DNA of 64,000 bases from Kangiella marina (lineage in GTDB: Bacteria; Pseudomonadota; Gammaproteobacteria; Enterobacterales; Kangiellaceae): assembly GCF_039541235.1 (NCBI RefSeq), contig NZ_BAABFV010000002.1, positions 62,001 to 126,000 of the forward strand, given 5' to 3'. The first letter of the stretch is position 1. Every line of letters starts with the position of its first letter. Under the pieces are notes generated by a model. That model was given only the letters and a program-made list of their open reading frames with translations. It ran no database searches and was not told the origin of the DNA. Below, in pieces: positions 17,834-26,901 of this stretch. The translations under genes were made by a program, and so were the position numbers.

Positions 17834-20059
17834 ATGAAAGCTCCTTTTCATTTTAGTATCGTGGCGTCTGCCGTGGTATTGGGGATAACGGCTGCATCTC
17901 CAGCAATCGCCGAAGAAAAACAAAAAGAAGATCTAGAAACTATCACGATTATTGGCGATAGTTCTAATGCGAAAAAAGTTGCTGGTTCAGCACATATCGT
18001 GACTGAAGCGGAACTTGAGCAATTTAAATACAGTGATGTAAACCGAGCGGTTCGACAAGTTCCGGGCGTTTATGTCCAGCTTGAAGATGGCTTAGGTCTA
18101 CGCCCTAACATTGGTTTGCGTGGTACTGGGACGAGCCGTTCAGGTCGTGTCAGCTTGATGGAAGATGGCGTCTTGATCGCTCCAGCACCTTACGCGGCAT
18201 CATCAGCTTACTATTTCCCAACATTTGATCGGATTACTGGCATTGAAGTCTTAAAAGGGCCTGCAAACATCAAGTATGGTCCTTTTACCGTAGGTGGCGC
18301 AGTTAACTTAATTTCTCGCCAGATCCCACAAGATGCTCAAGGTCAGCTAAAGCTTGAGAAAGGCCAGCATGAAGAGTTGCACGGCTATTTATACTATGGT
18401 GACAGCTTTGATAACTTTGGCTACTTAGTTGAAGTGAATGATCATCAGTCTGATGGCTTTAAAACGATCGATCGTGTTGGACAGCAGACTGGTTTTGAGA
18501 AGTCTGATCAAATCGTCAAACTACGTTTTAACACGGACTCAGACGCAGCGGTTTATCAGCAGTTTGATATTAAATTACAGAACTCTTATGAAGAGTCTGA
18601 TCAGTCTTACATGGGTTTAACCGATGTCGATTTCGCCGCAGACCCTTACAGAATGTATGGCGTTTCAGCGGGTGATAACTTTAAAGGTAAGCACCAGCAG
18701 GTGGTATTAAGTTACTTTGCTGATCTTAGTGACAGCTTCGACTTAAATATTACAGCCTACCAAAATGATTTTGCTCGTAACTGGTATAAAACGGGTAAGT
18801 TCTACATGGAAGACAGCGCGAATCCAGGCAGCTACAACAGTGTGAGCTGGTCGTCTGTTGTGGGTGAAGTTAACACTAACCCAGGTAGCTCTTTAGCTAA
18901 TTACTATCAATCAATTTTAGATGGCGCTGATAGCGGCAATGACTTGATTGATAAAGTTGACGGTAACCGTGCCTATTTAAGCGAAGGCATTCAAGCTCGT
19001 TTAGACTGGAACTTTATGACGGGATCAGCGGATCACTACATGCAACTTGGCATCCGTGTGCATGAAGATGAGGCCGATCGTTTCCAGCGCCGTGGTTTCT
19101 TCGCACAAGAAAATGGTCAGCTAGTAGTTGTGGACCCTGGTGTTTGGGGTGATGCTGGTAATCGTATTGATTCAGCAGAAGCTAACGCTTATTACCTAGT
19201 TGACACTATTACTTGGGGTGACTGGACATTAACGCCAGGCGTACGTTACGAAGACGTCGAGCTTAAGCGTGAAAACTGGGGTTCTGCTCCAGATCGTTCA
19301 GCCTCGGCAAGCGTTCGTACAAACAGCGTTTCAGAAGTGCTCCCTGGCTTTGGTGCAGTATGGGCGATTAACAACACGACCAGTGTCTTGTTCGGTGCTC
19401 ATAAAGGTTTTGCTCCTCCAGGAAGCAGCGCTGACGACAAGCCTGAAGAAAGTTGGAACTACGAAATGGGCCTACGTTTTAGCGGCTCTCAGTACTCAAG
19501 TGAGTTGATTGCTTTCTTCAGCGATTACGAGAACTTGCTGGGTGAATGTACACTGGCTAACAGCGGCTGTGACATTAATAACGAAGGTGACAAATTTAAC
19601 GGCGGTAAAGCTGAAGTTAAAGGTGTTGAGCTTCTGGTTACAGGTGAGCTAGCAGAAAACTGGCCTGCACGTTTAAGCTATACATTTACTGAAACTGAGT
19701 TTGGTAGCTCGTTTGACAGCAATGTTTGGGGTGATGTTGACGCAGGTCAACCGATTCCATATATCCCTGAAAACCAAGCTCAGTTGATGCTCGGTTATGA
19801 CAACTCAGAGTGGAGCGTTCTTGCTAGCGTAAACTACTTTGACGAGCTGTGTACTAAGCCAGCTTGTGGTGAGTTCGAGCGTACTGATGAGCGTACTTTG
19901 ATCGACTTGTCTGGTGAAATTCAGGCGAATGAGAATGTTGCATTCTACGCGACTATCGAAAACATCACAGACGAAGACACTATTGTGGCACGTGAGCCTT
20001 ATGGTGCTCGTCCTGATAAACCAAGAACTGCTAAGATTGGTGTAAAACTATCTTTCTAA
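17834..20059 (+). CDS. TonB-dependent receptor, FecA-like
   Basis: Outer-membrane gated channel for an iron chelate, driven by TonB-ExbBD. The signal peptide (residues 1-26, ends AIAEE) is followed by a TonB-box-like segment (LETITIIGD) and a plug domain with RQVPGVYVQLEDG, RPNIGLRGTG and EVLKGPANIKYGPFTVGGAV. A 22-strand barrel of normal length ends in AKIGVKLSF with a C-terminal Phe. The plug is most like FecA-type ferric dicitrate receptors, but substrate cannot be read from sequence. The Fur-like promoter site supports iron uptake. An efficient terminator follows. Confidence 0.92.
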   Translation: MKAPFHFSIVASAVVLGITAASPAIAEEKQKEDLETITIIGDSSNAKKVAGSAHIVTEAELEQFKYSDVNRAVRQVPGVYVQLEDGLGLRPNIGLRGTGTSRSGRVSLMEDGVLIAPAPYAASSAYYFPTFDRITGIEVLKGPANIKYGPFTVGGAVNLISRQIPQDAQGQLKLEKGQHEELHGYLYYGDSFDNFGYLVEVNDHQSDGFKTIDRVGQQTGFEKSDQIVKLRFNTDSDAAVYQQFDIKLQNSYEESDQSYMGLTDVDFAADPYRMYGVSAGDNFKGKHQQVVLSYFADLSDSFDLNITAYQNDFARNWYKTGKFYMEDSANPGSYNSVSWSSVVGEVNTNPGSSLANYYQSILDGADSGNDLIDKVDGNRAYLSEGIQARLDWNFMTGSADHYMQLGIRVHEDEADRFQRRGFFAQENGQLVVVDPGVWGDAGNRIDSAEANAYYLVDTITWGDWTLTPGVRYEDVELKRENWGSAPDRSASASVRTNSVSEVLPGFGAVWAINNTTSVLFGAHKGFAPPGSSADDKPEESWNYEMGLRFSGSQYSSELIAFFSDYENLLGECTLANSGCDINNEGDKFNGGKAEVKGVELLVTGELAENWPARLSYTFTETEFGSSFDSNVWGDVDAGQPIPYIPENQAQLMLGYDNSEWSVLASVNYFDELCTKPACGEFERTDERTLIDLSGEIQANENVAFYATIENITDEDTIVAREPYGARPDKPRTAKIGVKLSF

Positions 20060-20077
20060 GCCAGTGAGTATGGTGAC

Positions 20078-20106
20078 AAAAGCCCGCATTATTGCGGGCT
20101 TTTTTG
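20078..20106 (+). terminator. Intrinsic terminator after the TonB receptor
   Basis: AAAAGCCCGCA at 20078-20088 pairs exactly with TGCGGGCTTTT at 20093-20103 around a 4-nt loop, with further T residues after it. Confidence 0.92.
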
Positions 20107-20188
20107 TGGCTGAAACAGAGTAACCTGATCTGAAATCGAGCGCTAAATGGTGTAACATTAAGTAGAGTCCTCACAGAAGTAATAAGTC

Positions 20189-20527
20189 ATGAAACAAATA
20201 GATTGGTTTGAAGAATACTTAAAAGTCTTTGAAAAAATTGAAAAAAGGTTAATGGAATTAGACCTTTGGTCGGAAAAGCGGCCGGCGCCGGAAGCTTTGG
20301 AAAGTTCGATGCCATTTTGCGTCGATACGCTGAAGCTCGAGCAGTGGTTGCAGTTCGTCTTTCTGCCGAGAATGCACCGAAGCGTGGAGCGTAAGCAGTT
20401 ACCACCTGGCCCCGCGCAAATTGCACCTATCGCGCAAGAGGCTTTTAAAGAAACCGATGATTCAGACAAACTGATTCGGGCCATTCAAAAGTTCGACGAA
20501 GTGTCTCATCTAAGCCATTTGCATTAG
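20189..20527 (+). CDS. yqcC: YqcC family protein
   Basis: 112-residue cytoplasmic protein of the YqcC/DUF446 family, function unknown. In many gammaproteobacteria it is next to truC, which is not the case here. Family features: LMELDLWSEKRPAPEAL, the region PFCVDTLKLEQWLQFVFLPRM and the PPGPAQIAPIAQEAF segment. The AT-rich upstream region lacks a strong ribosome site. It is followed 28 nt later by a DksA-type gene. Confidence 0.85.
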   Translation: MKQIDWFEEYLKVFEKIEKRLMELDLWSEKRPAPEALESSMPFCVDTLKLEQWLQFVFLPRMHRSVERKQLPPGPAQIAPIAQEAFKETDDSDKLIRAIQKFDEVSHLSHLH

Positions 20528-20555
20528 TCATTAACATTAGCCGTTATCCATCAAG

Positions 20556-20921
20556 ATGAAACAAACCCACATCCAACATTTCAAAAAGCAGCTGCTGTCG
20601 TTAGAAGCAGAGCTGATGGAGTGTTTGGGGTTGACCTCTGAGTCAAGCAAAGCCGTTGAATTGGATCAGGCCAGAATGGGGCGGGTGTCACGAGGTGATG
20701 CGATGCAGCAGCAAGCCATGGTCAGTGCTGCACATCAGCGAGATGAAAAACATTTAGTGAAAGTGCGTAAAGCGCTTAAGCGTATCGATGATGACGACTA
20801 TGGTTTTTGCTTAGAGTGTGGCGAAGACATTACGATGAAGCGATTAGACGTGGCACCTGAGACTGAGCTGTGTCTAGATTGCCAATCCTTACTGGAGCAA
20901 CGACAAAAGCGTCAACCTTAG
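20556..20921 (+). CDS. Short TraR/DksA family zinc-finger protein
   Basis: 121-residue relative of DksA, which binds the RNA polymerase secondary channel and modulates initiation with ppGpp. It has a four-Cys zinc site (C85, C88, C106, C109) and a helical N-terminal half with VELDQARMGRVSRGDAMQQQ, the motif of short DksA-like proteins rather than full-length DksA (about 150 residues). It probably acts as an accessory RNA polymerase regulator (inference from family). It is convergent with the alkyltransferase-like gene, 18 nt apart. Confidence 0.87.
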   Translation: MKQTHIQHFKKQLLSLEAELMECLGLTSESSKAVELDQARMGRVSRGDAMQQQAMVSAAHQRDEKHLVKVRKALKRIDDDDYGFCLECGEDITMKRLDVAPETELCLDCQSLLEQRQKRQP

Positions 20922-20939
20922 TGGCTTGAAAGACGAGTT

Positions 20940-21326
20940 CTAGCGGAAAAAATCTTCCGCCTGAATGCCTTTGTTATTCTTTGATTCGTTCTCATTATCG
21001 CTTTGCAATGGATGCTTCCAGCCATACAGCTTTAAATCGACTTTTCCTTTGAGCACCGCTACTCCTTCTTGTTGAAGCAACGATTGTTGAAGCGCAAAAT
21101 GATCAGAGTCTGGGTTAAATGCGATTTTTCCATCCGCACCGATCACCCGCTGCCACGGCAGTGTTTTCCGGTTCGGCGCAGATCCTAAAGCTTTGCTGAC
21201 ATGCCGGGCATGGCGCGGAAAACCCGCTAACTTAGCAATGGTACCGTAACTGGTAACTTTACCTTCAGGGATTTGTGCGACCCAGTAATAAACTTGCTTT
21301 TTAAAGTGCTCCATTCGTTCGCTCAT
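20940..21326 (-). CDS. Alkyltransferase-like protein (ATL), MGMT family
   Basis: Resembles the DNA-binding domain of O6-methylguanine-DNA methyltransferase, but the acceptor Cys of PCHR is replaced: LPWQRVIG near residue 55 has Trp. ATLs bind O6-alkylguanine without repairing it and hand the lesion to nucleotide excision repair. YGTIAKLAGFPRHARHVSKAL matches the recognition helix with its Arg finger. The length of 128 is slightly longer than E. coli Atl because of a C-terminal polar tail (NENESKNNKGIQAEDFFR). The start has a strong GGAGGG ribosome site. Confidence 0.9.
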   Translation of the reverse strand: MSERMEHFKKQVYYWVAQIPEGKVTSYGTIAKLAGFPRHARHVSKALGSAPNRKTLPWQRVIGADGKIAFNPDSDHFALQQSLLQQEGVAVLKGKVDLKLYGWKHPLQSDNENESKNNKGIQAEDFFR

Positions 21327-21355
21327 AAACCCTCCGCAATCGCTCTACAAATCTT

Positions 21356-21895
21356 TTAAAGCATTCTTTTAAGCACGTCATTGTCTTTATTTTTATCAAA
21401 GAATCGATGTTTGAGAGAGCCGAGTAGATGTAATCCAATCAGTCCTAATAAAATATAAGGCAAAATACCGTGTGCGGCCAACGCACCTTGTGAACGGTCC
21501 ATATCATCGTCAACCAGTCCGGGCACTTCGATACCAAACCACTCAACGGGAAATCCTGCGAAATCAGACATCAGATAGCCTGATATTGGAACCAATAGCA
21601 TCAAAGCGTAGAGCAAGAAATGGACGGTTTTGGTGAGGAGTTTTTCCCACCAAGCGAGATCGTGAGGAAGCTTGGGAATTGGGCTGAAAAAACGCACCAG
21701 CAACCGTATGATTACCAATCCAAGTAGCGTGATGCCAATAGATTTATGAATGGCATAAATATCATATTTGGTCGGGTGTTCATCGGGCAAGCCTGCCATA
21801 TACCAACCAACACCAATCATGCCCAAAATAAGAACAGCGATTAGCCAGTGCAAAATGCGCATCAGCAAAGTGTATTTAGTACGATCTGTTGCCAT
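21356..21895 (-). CDS. Cytochrome b561
   Basis: Four-helix inner-membrane diheme cytochrome that oxidises ubiquinol or passes electrons to superoxide (CybB type). The 179 residues contain membrane spans near 10-30, 50-68, 88-108 and 140-160. Candidate heme His ligands lie in ILHWLIAV, AIHKSIG, TVHFLLY and LIGLHLLGSLKH. The start codon at 21895 follows Met-Ala-Thr-Asp-Arg, with the Arg-Tyr before span 1 typical of the family. Tail-to-tail spacing and neighbours give no pathway clue. Confidence 0.88.
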   Translation of the reverse strand: MATDRTKYTLLMRILHWLIAVLILGMIGVGWYMAGLPDEHPTKYDIYAIHKSIGITLLGLVIIRLLVRFFSPIPKLPHDLAWWEKLLTKTVHFLLYALMLLVPISGYLMSDFAGFPVEWFGIEVPGLVDDDMDRSQGALAAHGILPYILLGLIGLHLLGSLKHRFFDKNKDNDVLKRML

Positions 21896-22013
21896 AGTCG
21901 TAACTCCAATGGGGATTGTTGTTAGTGGAATGTTATCAATAATTTGGAATAAGAATGGCAGAGATGCTTTTTAAAGGCAAGTTGGCGCTATTGAAAATAG
22001 CGCCAAGATTCAG

Positions 22014-22865
22014 TTATTTGGTTGACGCTAGAGGGCTGCCCATAACGGTAGGGGCATAGGCTTTCATATCCGCTTCCCACTCGATAGTGTCTTTAGGAAA
22101 CAGTAGGATAACGGTGGAGCCAAGTTTAAAGCGCCCCATTTCTTGACCTTTATCAAGAGTGATATTTTTATCGTGATAATCCCAAGCTTTAATATCGTCA
22201 CGAGTTGGTGGGGTAATGGTTCCTTCCCAAACGGTTTCGATGCTACCGACAATGGTTGCGCCTACCAAGACCATTGCCATCGGCCCAATATCGGTATCGA
22301 ACATAGCGACAACACGTTCATTGCGAGCAAATAAATTCGGTACGTTTCGCGCTGTTAGTGGGTTAACGCTGAATAAGTTACCGGGAACGTGAATCATTTT
22401 TGTGAGTTTACCGTTCATCGGCATGTGTACCCGATGGTAATCTTTTGGCGATAAATAAATGGTAGCAAACTCACCATTCTCGAACGGTTTAGCTAACTCG
22501 GCATTGCCACCTAATAAGGTTTTAGCGCTATAGCGATGGCCTTTCGCCTGAAAAATAAAACCTTTCTCAATGGGGCCTAACTGACTTACTTTTCCGTCGG
22601 CTGGATTGACAATAACCGAATCACCTTGCGCAATCGGACGAACGCCTTCTTTTAGACTACGCGTGAAGAAATCATTGAAGGTTTCATAATCTTCAGGATT
22701 TTCACGCTCCGCGATGCTCATATCAATGCCGTACTTTTTGATGAACCATTTCGCAAAGGTGTTTTTAATTCTGGGATTTTTGCTTTCAGCAATTTTCCCC
22801 ATCAGCAAGGATAAGCCATGCTGCGGGATCAGGTACTGTAATAAGACTTTGAGTTTATCAGCCAT
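22014..22865 (-). CDS. psd: Phosphatidylserine decarboxylase proenzyme
   Basis: Inner-membrane enzyme that converts phosphatidylserine to phosphatidylethanolamine. The proenzyme self-cleaves at the LGST motif near residue 252 of this 283-residue form, leaving a pyruvoyl Ser on the small subunit. Other conserved parts: [14 protein letters not shown] (catalytic His) and [11 protein letters not shown] chose the ATG at 22865. The frame is open to 22943, but the extra 26 residues do not look like the family. It is downstream of rsgA, as in E. coli, although here a structured repeat separates them. Confidence 0.94.
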   Translation of the reverse strand: MADKLKVLLQYLIPQHGLSLLMGKIAESKNPRIKNTFAKWFIKKYGIDMSIAERENPEDYETFNDFFTRSLKEGVRPIAQGDSVIVNPADGKVSQLGPIEKGFIFQAKGHRYSAKTLLGGNAELAKPFENGEFATIYLSPKDYHRVHMPMNGKLTKMIHVPGNLFSVNPLTARNVPNLFARNERVVAMFDTDIGPMAMVLVGATIVGSIETVWEGTITPPTRDDIKAWDYHDKNITLDKGQEMGRFKLGSTVILLFPKDTIEWEADMKAYAPTVMGSPLASTK

Positions 22866-22977
22866 GATGGTTTGAAGTTTGCTTTGATTGATTGAATTGT
22901 AACTTAAATTAGTAAAGCAGACTATTGTTATGCTCTGAGGCAAGCAATTCTGTGTTTTGTTAAGAGTTAAGTGGGCT

Positions 22978-23175
22978 GTTGCCCCTTGGAGTTAGCCGAT
23001 GGCGATAAAAAATATAGCGTAAATTGGGCAGGGATAGCCCAATTTAGCAAAATCGAAACAGGAAGTTTCGTTTTGCGGCGCGTTATTATTTTTATTGCCA
23101 AGGGAAGTGCGTAGCACCTAACGACGGGGTGGCTTTCTTTTGGTTCCTTTTCTTGGCCACACAAGAAAAGGAACT
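22978..23175 (+). repeat. Structured intergenic repeat, copy A
   Basis: About 200 bp between rsgA and psd, homologous over its length to the inverted copy at 38011-38210. It contains three hairpins: AAATTGGGC/GCCCAATTT at 23021-23045; GCAAAA-T-CGAAAC with GTTTCG-TTTTGC at 23047-23076; and a perfect 13-bp stem GTTCCTTTTCTTG/CAAGAAAAGGAAC at 23143-23174. Short conserved blocks between them (TAACGACGGG, TTTTTATTG, GAGTTAGCCGA) also match copy B. A 65-codon frame over the repeat is not a gene. Confidence 0.8.
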
Positions 23176-23232
23176 CGCTATAAAAGCGAAAAGCGCAATT
23201 TAGGTATCTTTGATTCAGCGAAAGTTTGAGAT

Positions 23233-24210
23233 TTAACTAAACTGCTGATCGTAATTCTGAATCAGGTGATGATAATTTTTCATGCGTGATTTAGCGATTT
23301 TGCCTTCTTTTGCTGCGTCGAGTACGGCACAACCGGGTTCTTTGATGTGCTTACAGTTACGGAACTTACAGTTTTCGGCGAGCTTGTAGATTTCGACAAA
23401 GCCTTGTTGGATGTCGTGATCTTCTAGATGCCATAAGCCAAATTCGCGCACTCCAGGTGAGTCAACTAAGAAGGTTTCATCATCCAGCTTATAAAGTCGT
23501 GAGGCGGTGGTGGTGTGGGTACCGAGTCCTGAAGTTTCTGAAATGTCTGCGGTCACCACTTCTAAATCGGGGAATAAGTACTTAATTAGCGTAGATTTAC
23601 CAACACCTGATTGACCGGCCAGTAACAGTTGCTTACCGCGAAGGTCTTCAACAAGCTTGTCAACTTGATGACCTTGTTTGGCGCTAATAAAATAGATCGG
23701 GTAGCCAATATCTTGGTAGGTTTTTAAGCGGCTTTGTATCTCGTCTCGCTCTTCATTATTCAGCAAGTCCCACTTGTTAAACACTAACCATACGGGAATC
23801 TTGCTGGATTCCGCCGCAACCAGGTAGCGGTCCAGTAACATTTCTGAAAAGCCAAGCTCTGGCGCTAATAGCAGGGCTACTAGGTCGATATTGGCTGCTA
23901 CCGGTTTGATGCCGTGGTGAGGGGTCGGGCGCTTGAGCAACGACGTTCGTTCTTCAAATCTTACTAAAACACCGGTATCCAGTTTTTCTTGGCGCTGAAA
24001 AATAGCCTTATCACCAACCACTGGGACTTCTTTAGCGCGTCTTAGAAAGCAGCGAATGGTTTCGAAGTTGTGATCGGCGATATCAACCTGCTGACCAAAG
24101 CGGCTGATGACGATACCTTCTTCTTCGGGCCCAAGCTCTTCGGAATTCACTTTAGCGTCATCGAGGTTGTCCTGACGCTGTTGTTTGTTGTGCTTACGTT
24201 TTTTTCCCAA
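23233..24210 (-). CDS. rsgA: Ribosome small-subunit-dependent GTPase RsgA
   Basis: Circularly permuted GTPase that checks late 30S subunit maturation. An N-terminal OB fold (about residues 30-105) is followed by the permuted GTPase motifs in the order NKWD (near 165), GQSGVGKST (near 197) and DSPGVREFG (near 247). The C-terminal zinc domain is CKFRNCKHIKEPGC. 325 residues is typical. The Lys-rich start (GKKRKHNKQQRQDN) resembles other gammaproteobacterial RsgA proteins. It lies next to psd and divergent from orn, as in E. coli, with the pterin dehydratase gene inserted between. Confidence 0.95.
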   Translation of the reverse strand: MGKKRKHNKQQRQDNLDDAKVNSEELGPEEEGIVISRFGQQVDIADHNFETIRCFLRRAKEVPVVGDKAIFQRQEKLDTGVLVRFEERTSLLKRPTPHHGIKPVAANIDLVALLLAPELGFSEMLLDRYLVAAESSKIPVWLVFNKWDLLNNEERDEIQSRLKTYQDIGYPIYFISAKQGHQVDKLVEDLRGKQLLLAGQSGVGKSTLIKYLFPDLEVVTADISETSGLGTHTTTASRLYKLDDETFLVDSPGVREFGLWHLEDHDIQQGFVEIYKLAENCKFRNCKHIKEPGCAVLDAAKEGKIAKSRMKNYHHLIQNYDQQFS

Positions 24211-24231
24211 TGCTTGAGTCCTGTTTTTGTA

Positions 24232-24615
24232 TTAATCTTGAAAGTTCGGGCCGAAAGAGCCGTTGTTTTCCAGTGCGCTGATATGAGCGGCGCAGATCAG
24301 ATCGTTAAGACACAAGCTATTACCTGCATCGTGTGTGGTGTAGCGTACAAGGCAGTGGCCATAGCTTACTTCGAGATCAGGGTGATGAGCTTGCTTATTG
24401 GCGATCCAAGCGACTGCGTTGACGAATGCCATCGTGTGGTAATAGTTTTTAAACTTAAACTTACGGGACACTTCACCTTTATTAGCATTATAGGTCCATT
24501 CAGGAAGCTGTTCTTTGAGTAAAGAGTCGCGGGTGGCATCGTCGAGTGGCTTTTTTGAGTCGTCGTTATGTACACACTCTTGCTTAGAGAGTTGCAATGA
24601 TGCTAACTGTTCCAT
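24232..24615 (-). CDS. 4a-hydroxytetrahydrobiopterin dehydratase (PhhB-like)
   Basis: Dehydrates 4a-hydroxytetrahydropterin produced by phenylalanine hydroxylase. Related PCD/DCoH proteins may also serve in molybdopterin metabolism. The 127-residue form starting at 24615 is supported by GGAG about 7 nt upstream, and the longer frame to 24708 has no such site. Motifs: KQAHHPDLEVSYGHCLVRYTTHD carries the active-site His pair and the closing TTH(D/N). It lies 21 nt upstream of rsgA on the same strand. No hydroxylase gene is in the window. Confidence 0.9.
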   Translation of the reverse strand: MEQLASLQLSKQECVHNDDSKKPLDDATRDSLLKEQLPEWTYNANKGEVSRKFKFKNYYHTMAFVNAVAWIANKQAHHPDLEVSYGHCLVRYTTHDAGNSLCLNDLICAAHISALENNGSFGPNFQD

Positions 24616-24731
24616 AGATACTCCAAAAATCGTTAAAATTTGTGGCAAGCGCCACATGTGTTTAAATTTGTGTCTATAATAACTGAAGTGACACCATATT
24701 TTTAGCAAAACTCAAAGAACGGGAGTGTTTT

Positions 24732-25292
24732 GTGGCTCAAAACGCAGATAATTTAATTTGGCTGGATCTCGAAATGACAGGATTGGATCCTGAAACTGAT
24801 AAAGTCATCGAAATCGCAACCATTGTAACGGACAAAGATCTTAATATTTTGGCAGAAGGGCCGGTATTAGCCATTCATCAAGACGATGATACATTGGCTA
24901 ATATGAATCAATGGTGTGTTGAGCAGCATGGTAAGTCAGGGCTCACTCAGCGAGTTAAAGACAGTCAAGTAGACGAAGTCGAAGCTTCAAGACAGACCAT
25001 TGAGTTCCTACAAAAGTGGGTGCCTGAAGGAAAGTCGCCAATGTGTGGTAACTCGATTTGCCAAGATCGCCGCTTTATGGTCAAGCATATGCCGGAACTT
25101 GAGCGTTATTTCCACTATCGCCACCTTGATGTCAGTACCTTGAAAGAATTGGCGCGTCGTTGGAAACCGGGCATTCTTCCGGGCTTTAAGAAAAGCGCGA
25201 CTCACTTGGCTCTGGACGATATTCGCGAGTCGATTGCTGAGTGTGCGTATTACCGTGAGCATTTTATTGATTTAACGGAAAACGATCATTAG
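24732..25292 (+). CDS. orn: Oligoribonuclease
   Basis: Essential 3'-5' exoribonuclease that degrades diribonucleotides, including pGpG from c-di-GMP turnover. DEDDh catalytic residues are seen in [12 protein letters not shown] (Asp and Glu near residues 11-13), in the [11 protein letters not shown] region, and in the [13 protein letters not shown] terminus (His and Asp). 186 residues with a GTG start preceded by GGGAGTG. It diverges from the phhB-rsgA-psd strand and heads the plus-strand run that continues, with 3 nt spacing, into nnr. Confidence 0.96.
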   Translation: MAQNADNLIWLDLEMTGLDPETDKVIEIATIVTDKDLNILAEGPVLAIHQDDDTLANMNQWCVEQHGKSGLTQRVKDSQVDEVEASRQTIEFLQKWVPEGKSPMCGNSICQDRRFMVKHMPELERYFHYRHLDVSTLKELARRWKPGILPGFKKSATHLALDDIRESIAECAYYREHFIDLTENDH

Positions 25293-25295
25293 CCC

Positions 25296-26885
25296 ATGCA
25301 ACCTCTGTTTTCAGTTGATAGCATTAAAAAGATTGAGCAGGCTTTCGTTAAGCAGCAAGGCATCGAGCTGTATGAATTAATGCTGCGAGCGGGTGCTAGT
25401 GCATTTGAGCGAGCGCGGCGCTTGTGGCCACAAGCCAGCCACTGGTTGATTGCAACCGGGGCGGGGAATAACGCCGGCGATGGCCTGGTTGTTGCCAAAC
25501 ATGCGCTACAGGCAGGGTTTGACGTCACTTTGATTGCGTTAAAGCCGTATGCTGAGTTGCGTGGCGATCCCAAAAAAGCGTGGCAAGAGCTTCTCTCCAT
25601 GAAAAAAGAGCCGCATCAAACGTTCGATATTTTGAGTGTTGATGACGCTGAAGAATTGGATCTGTCTTTCGCCGAAGTGGTTATTGATGCGCTGTTGGGT
25701 ACGGGCGTTGACGGTGAATTAAGAGACCATTATCGTCTGATGATTGAAAGCTTGAACTCACTTGAGGCGCCAAAACTAGCCCTAGACATCCCAACCGGTG
25801 TTTATGCAGAGAGTGGTAACTGTGCGAAATACAATGGTCAAGATATCGCCTTCAAAGCCGACGCAACGATCAGCTTTATTGCCTTAAAGACTGGACAGCG
25901 ACTGAATCAGGCGCTCGAATACCAAGGGCAACTGTACTTGGATACACTCGGCGTTAAAAATCCCCTGGCTTTTGGCGAGCAGGCGACAGCATGGTCGGTA
26001 GATAGTCATCATCTTAGAGACAAGATTCCGACTCGTGGCAAAGTGGGCTCTAAGTTTGATTGCGGTCATGCGCTGATTGTCGGCGGTGGACAGAATCTCG
26101 GCGGTGCTGCGATCTTATCTGCGACAGCGGCAATAAAGTCCGGCTCAGGGCTGGTCTCTTGCTGGCTGCATGGTGACAACCAAACAGCTGCGTTGAGCCA
26201 CTGTCCGGAAGTGATGTGGCAAGCCTACCCTGAAAGCCCCGTCAGTAATGATTTTAAGCGCTTTCAAGCAGTGGGCTTTGGGCCTGGTTTGGGGCGCAGC
26301 GAAGCGGCTGAGCAGTACTTTCTTAGTAGCATGAAATGTCTCTATCAGCTTGATATTCCATGTGTTTTAGACGCCGACGGCCTTTATTGGCTGGCTCAAC
26401 ATACTTCCGTTGAATTACCGGCGAAGTGTATAATGACGCCGCATGCTGGGGAAGCGTGTCGTTTATTAAACGCTCAGCAAGAGGACGTTTTCTCGTCGGG
26501 TCGTATCGAACCGCAGTTAAGCGTAGATACAGCTTATGTTGAGCAAAATCGGATCCATGTTGCTCGTGCACTGGCCAAAAAGTACAGCGCGATTTGTGTG
26601 CTTAAAGGCGCTGGAACTGTCGTCAGTGATGGTGAGCAATGTTTTGTCTTGGCGGGCGCGCATCCTGCCATGATGACCGCTGGCCTTGGCGATGTGCTGA
26701 CAGGGTTAATGACCAGTCTCATCGCGCAGGGAGCGAAGCTGCTTGATGCAGCGTTAGTCGCAACCCAGTTACACTATGAAGCCGCTGTAAGTGTTGCGGG
26801 AGCGCGCCAAAGAGGTGTTTTAGCCTCAGAAGTGATCAATGAATTAGTGGTTTGGATCAATCAATTAGAACGGTCAGTTAAATAA
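25296..26885 (+). CDS. nnr: Bifunctional NAD(P)H-hydrate epimerase / dehydratase
   Basis: Repairs hydrated NADH and NADPH. The N-terminal YjeF_N epimerase domain (residues about 1-215) has GAGNNAGDGLVVAKHAL and ALLGTGVDGELR. The C-terminal ADP-dependent dehydratase domain (about 225-525) has GGGQNLGGAAILSATAAIKS, TPHAGEACRLL, VLKGAGTVV and the nucleotide-binding TAGLGDVLTG. 529 residues, a typical fused form. It starts 3 nt after orn and is followed by tsaE, the conserved E. coli neighbour. Confidence 0.95.
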   Translation: MQPLFSVDSIKKIEQAFVKQQGIELYELMLRAGASAFERARRLWPQASHWLIATGAGNNAGDGLVVAKHALQAGFDVTLIALKPYAELRGDPKKAWQELLSMKKEPHQTFDILSVDDAEELDLSFAEVVIDALLGTGVDGELRDHYRLMIESLNSLEAPKLALDIPTGVYAESGNCAKYNGQDIAFKADATISFIALKTGQRLNQALEYQGQLYLDTLGVKNPLAFGEQATAWSVDSHHLRDKIPTRGKVGSKFDCGHALIVGGGQNLGGAAILSATAAIKSGSGLVSCWLHGDNQTAALSHCPEVMWQAYPESPVSNDFKRFQAVGFGPGLGRSEAAEQYFLSSMKCLYQLDIPCVLDADGLYWLAQHTSVELPAKCIMTPHAGEACRLLNAQQEDVFSSGRIEPQLSVDTAYVEQNRIHVARALAKKYSAICVLKGAGTVVSDGEQCFVLAGAHPAMMTAGLGDVLTGLMTSLIAQGAKLLDAALVATQLHYEAAVSVAGARQRGVLASEVINELVVWINQLERSVK

Positions 26886-26901
26886 GCTTTGGGGGAGACT
26901 A

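Noticed and set aside
20158-20484. 108-codon minus-strand frame opposite yqcC
   Set aside because: yqcC on the plus strand has clear family motifs. The antisense frame is a shadow.
22866-22943. N-terminal extension of psd
   Set aside because: The extra 26 residues do not resemble Psd proteins and start without a ribosome site. ATG 22865 begins the conserved sequence.
22967-23164. 65-codon minus-strand frame between psd and rsgA
   Set aside because: It lies entirely over structured repeat copy A, has no ribosome site, and its sequence is explained by the hairpins.
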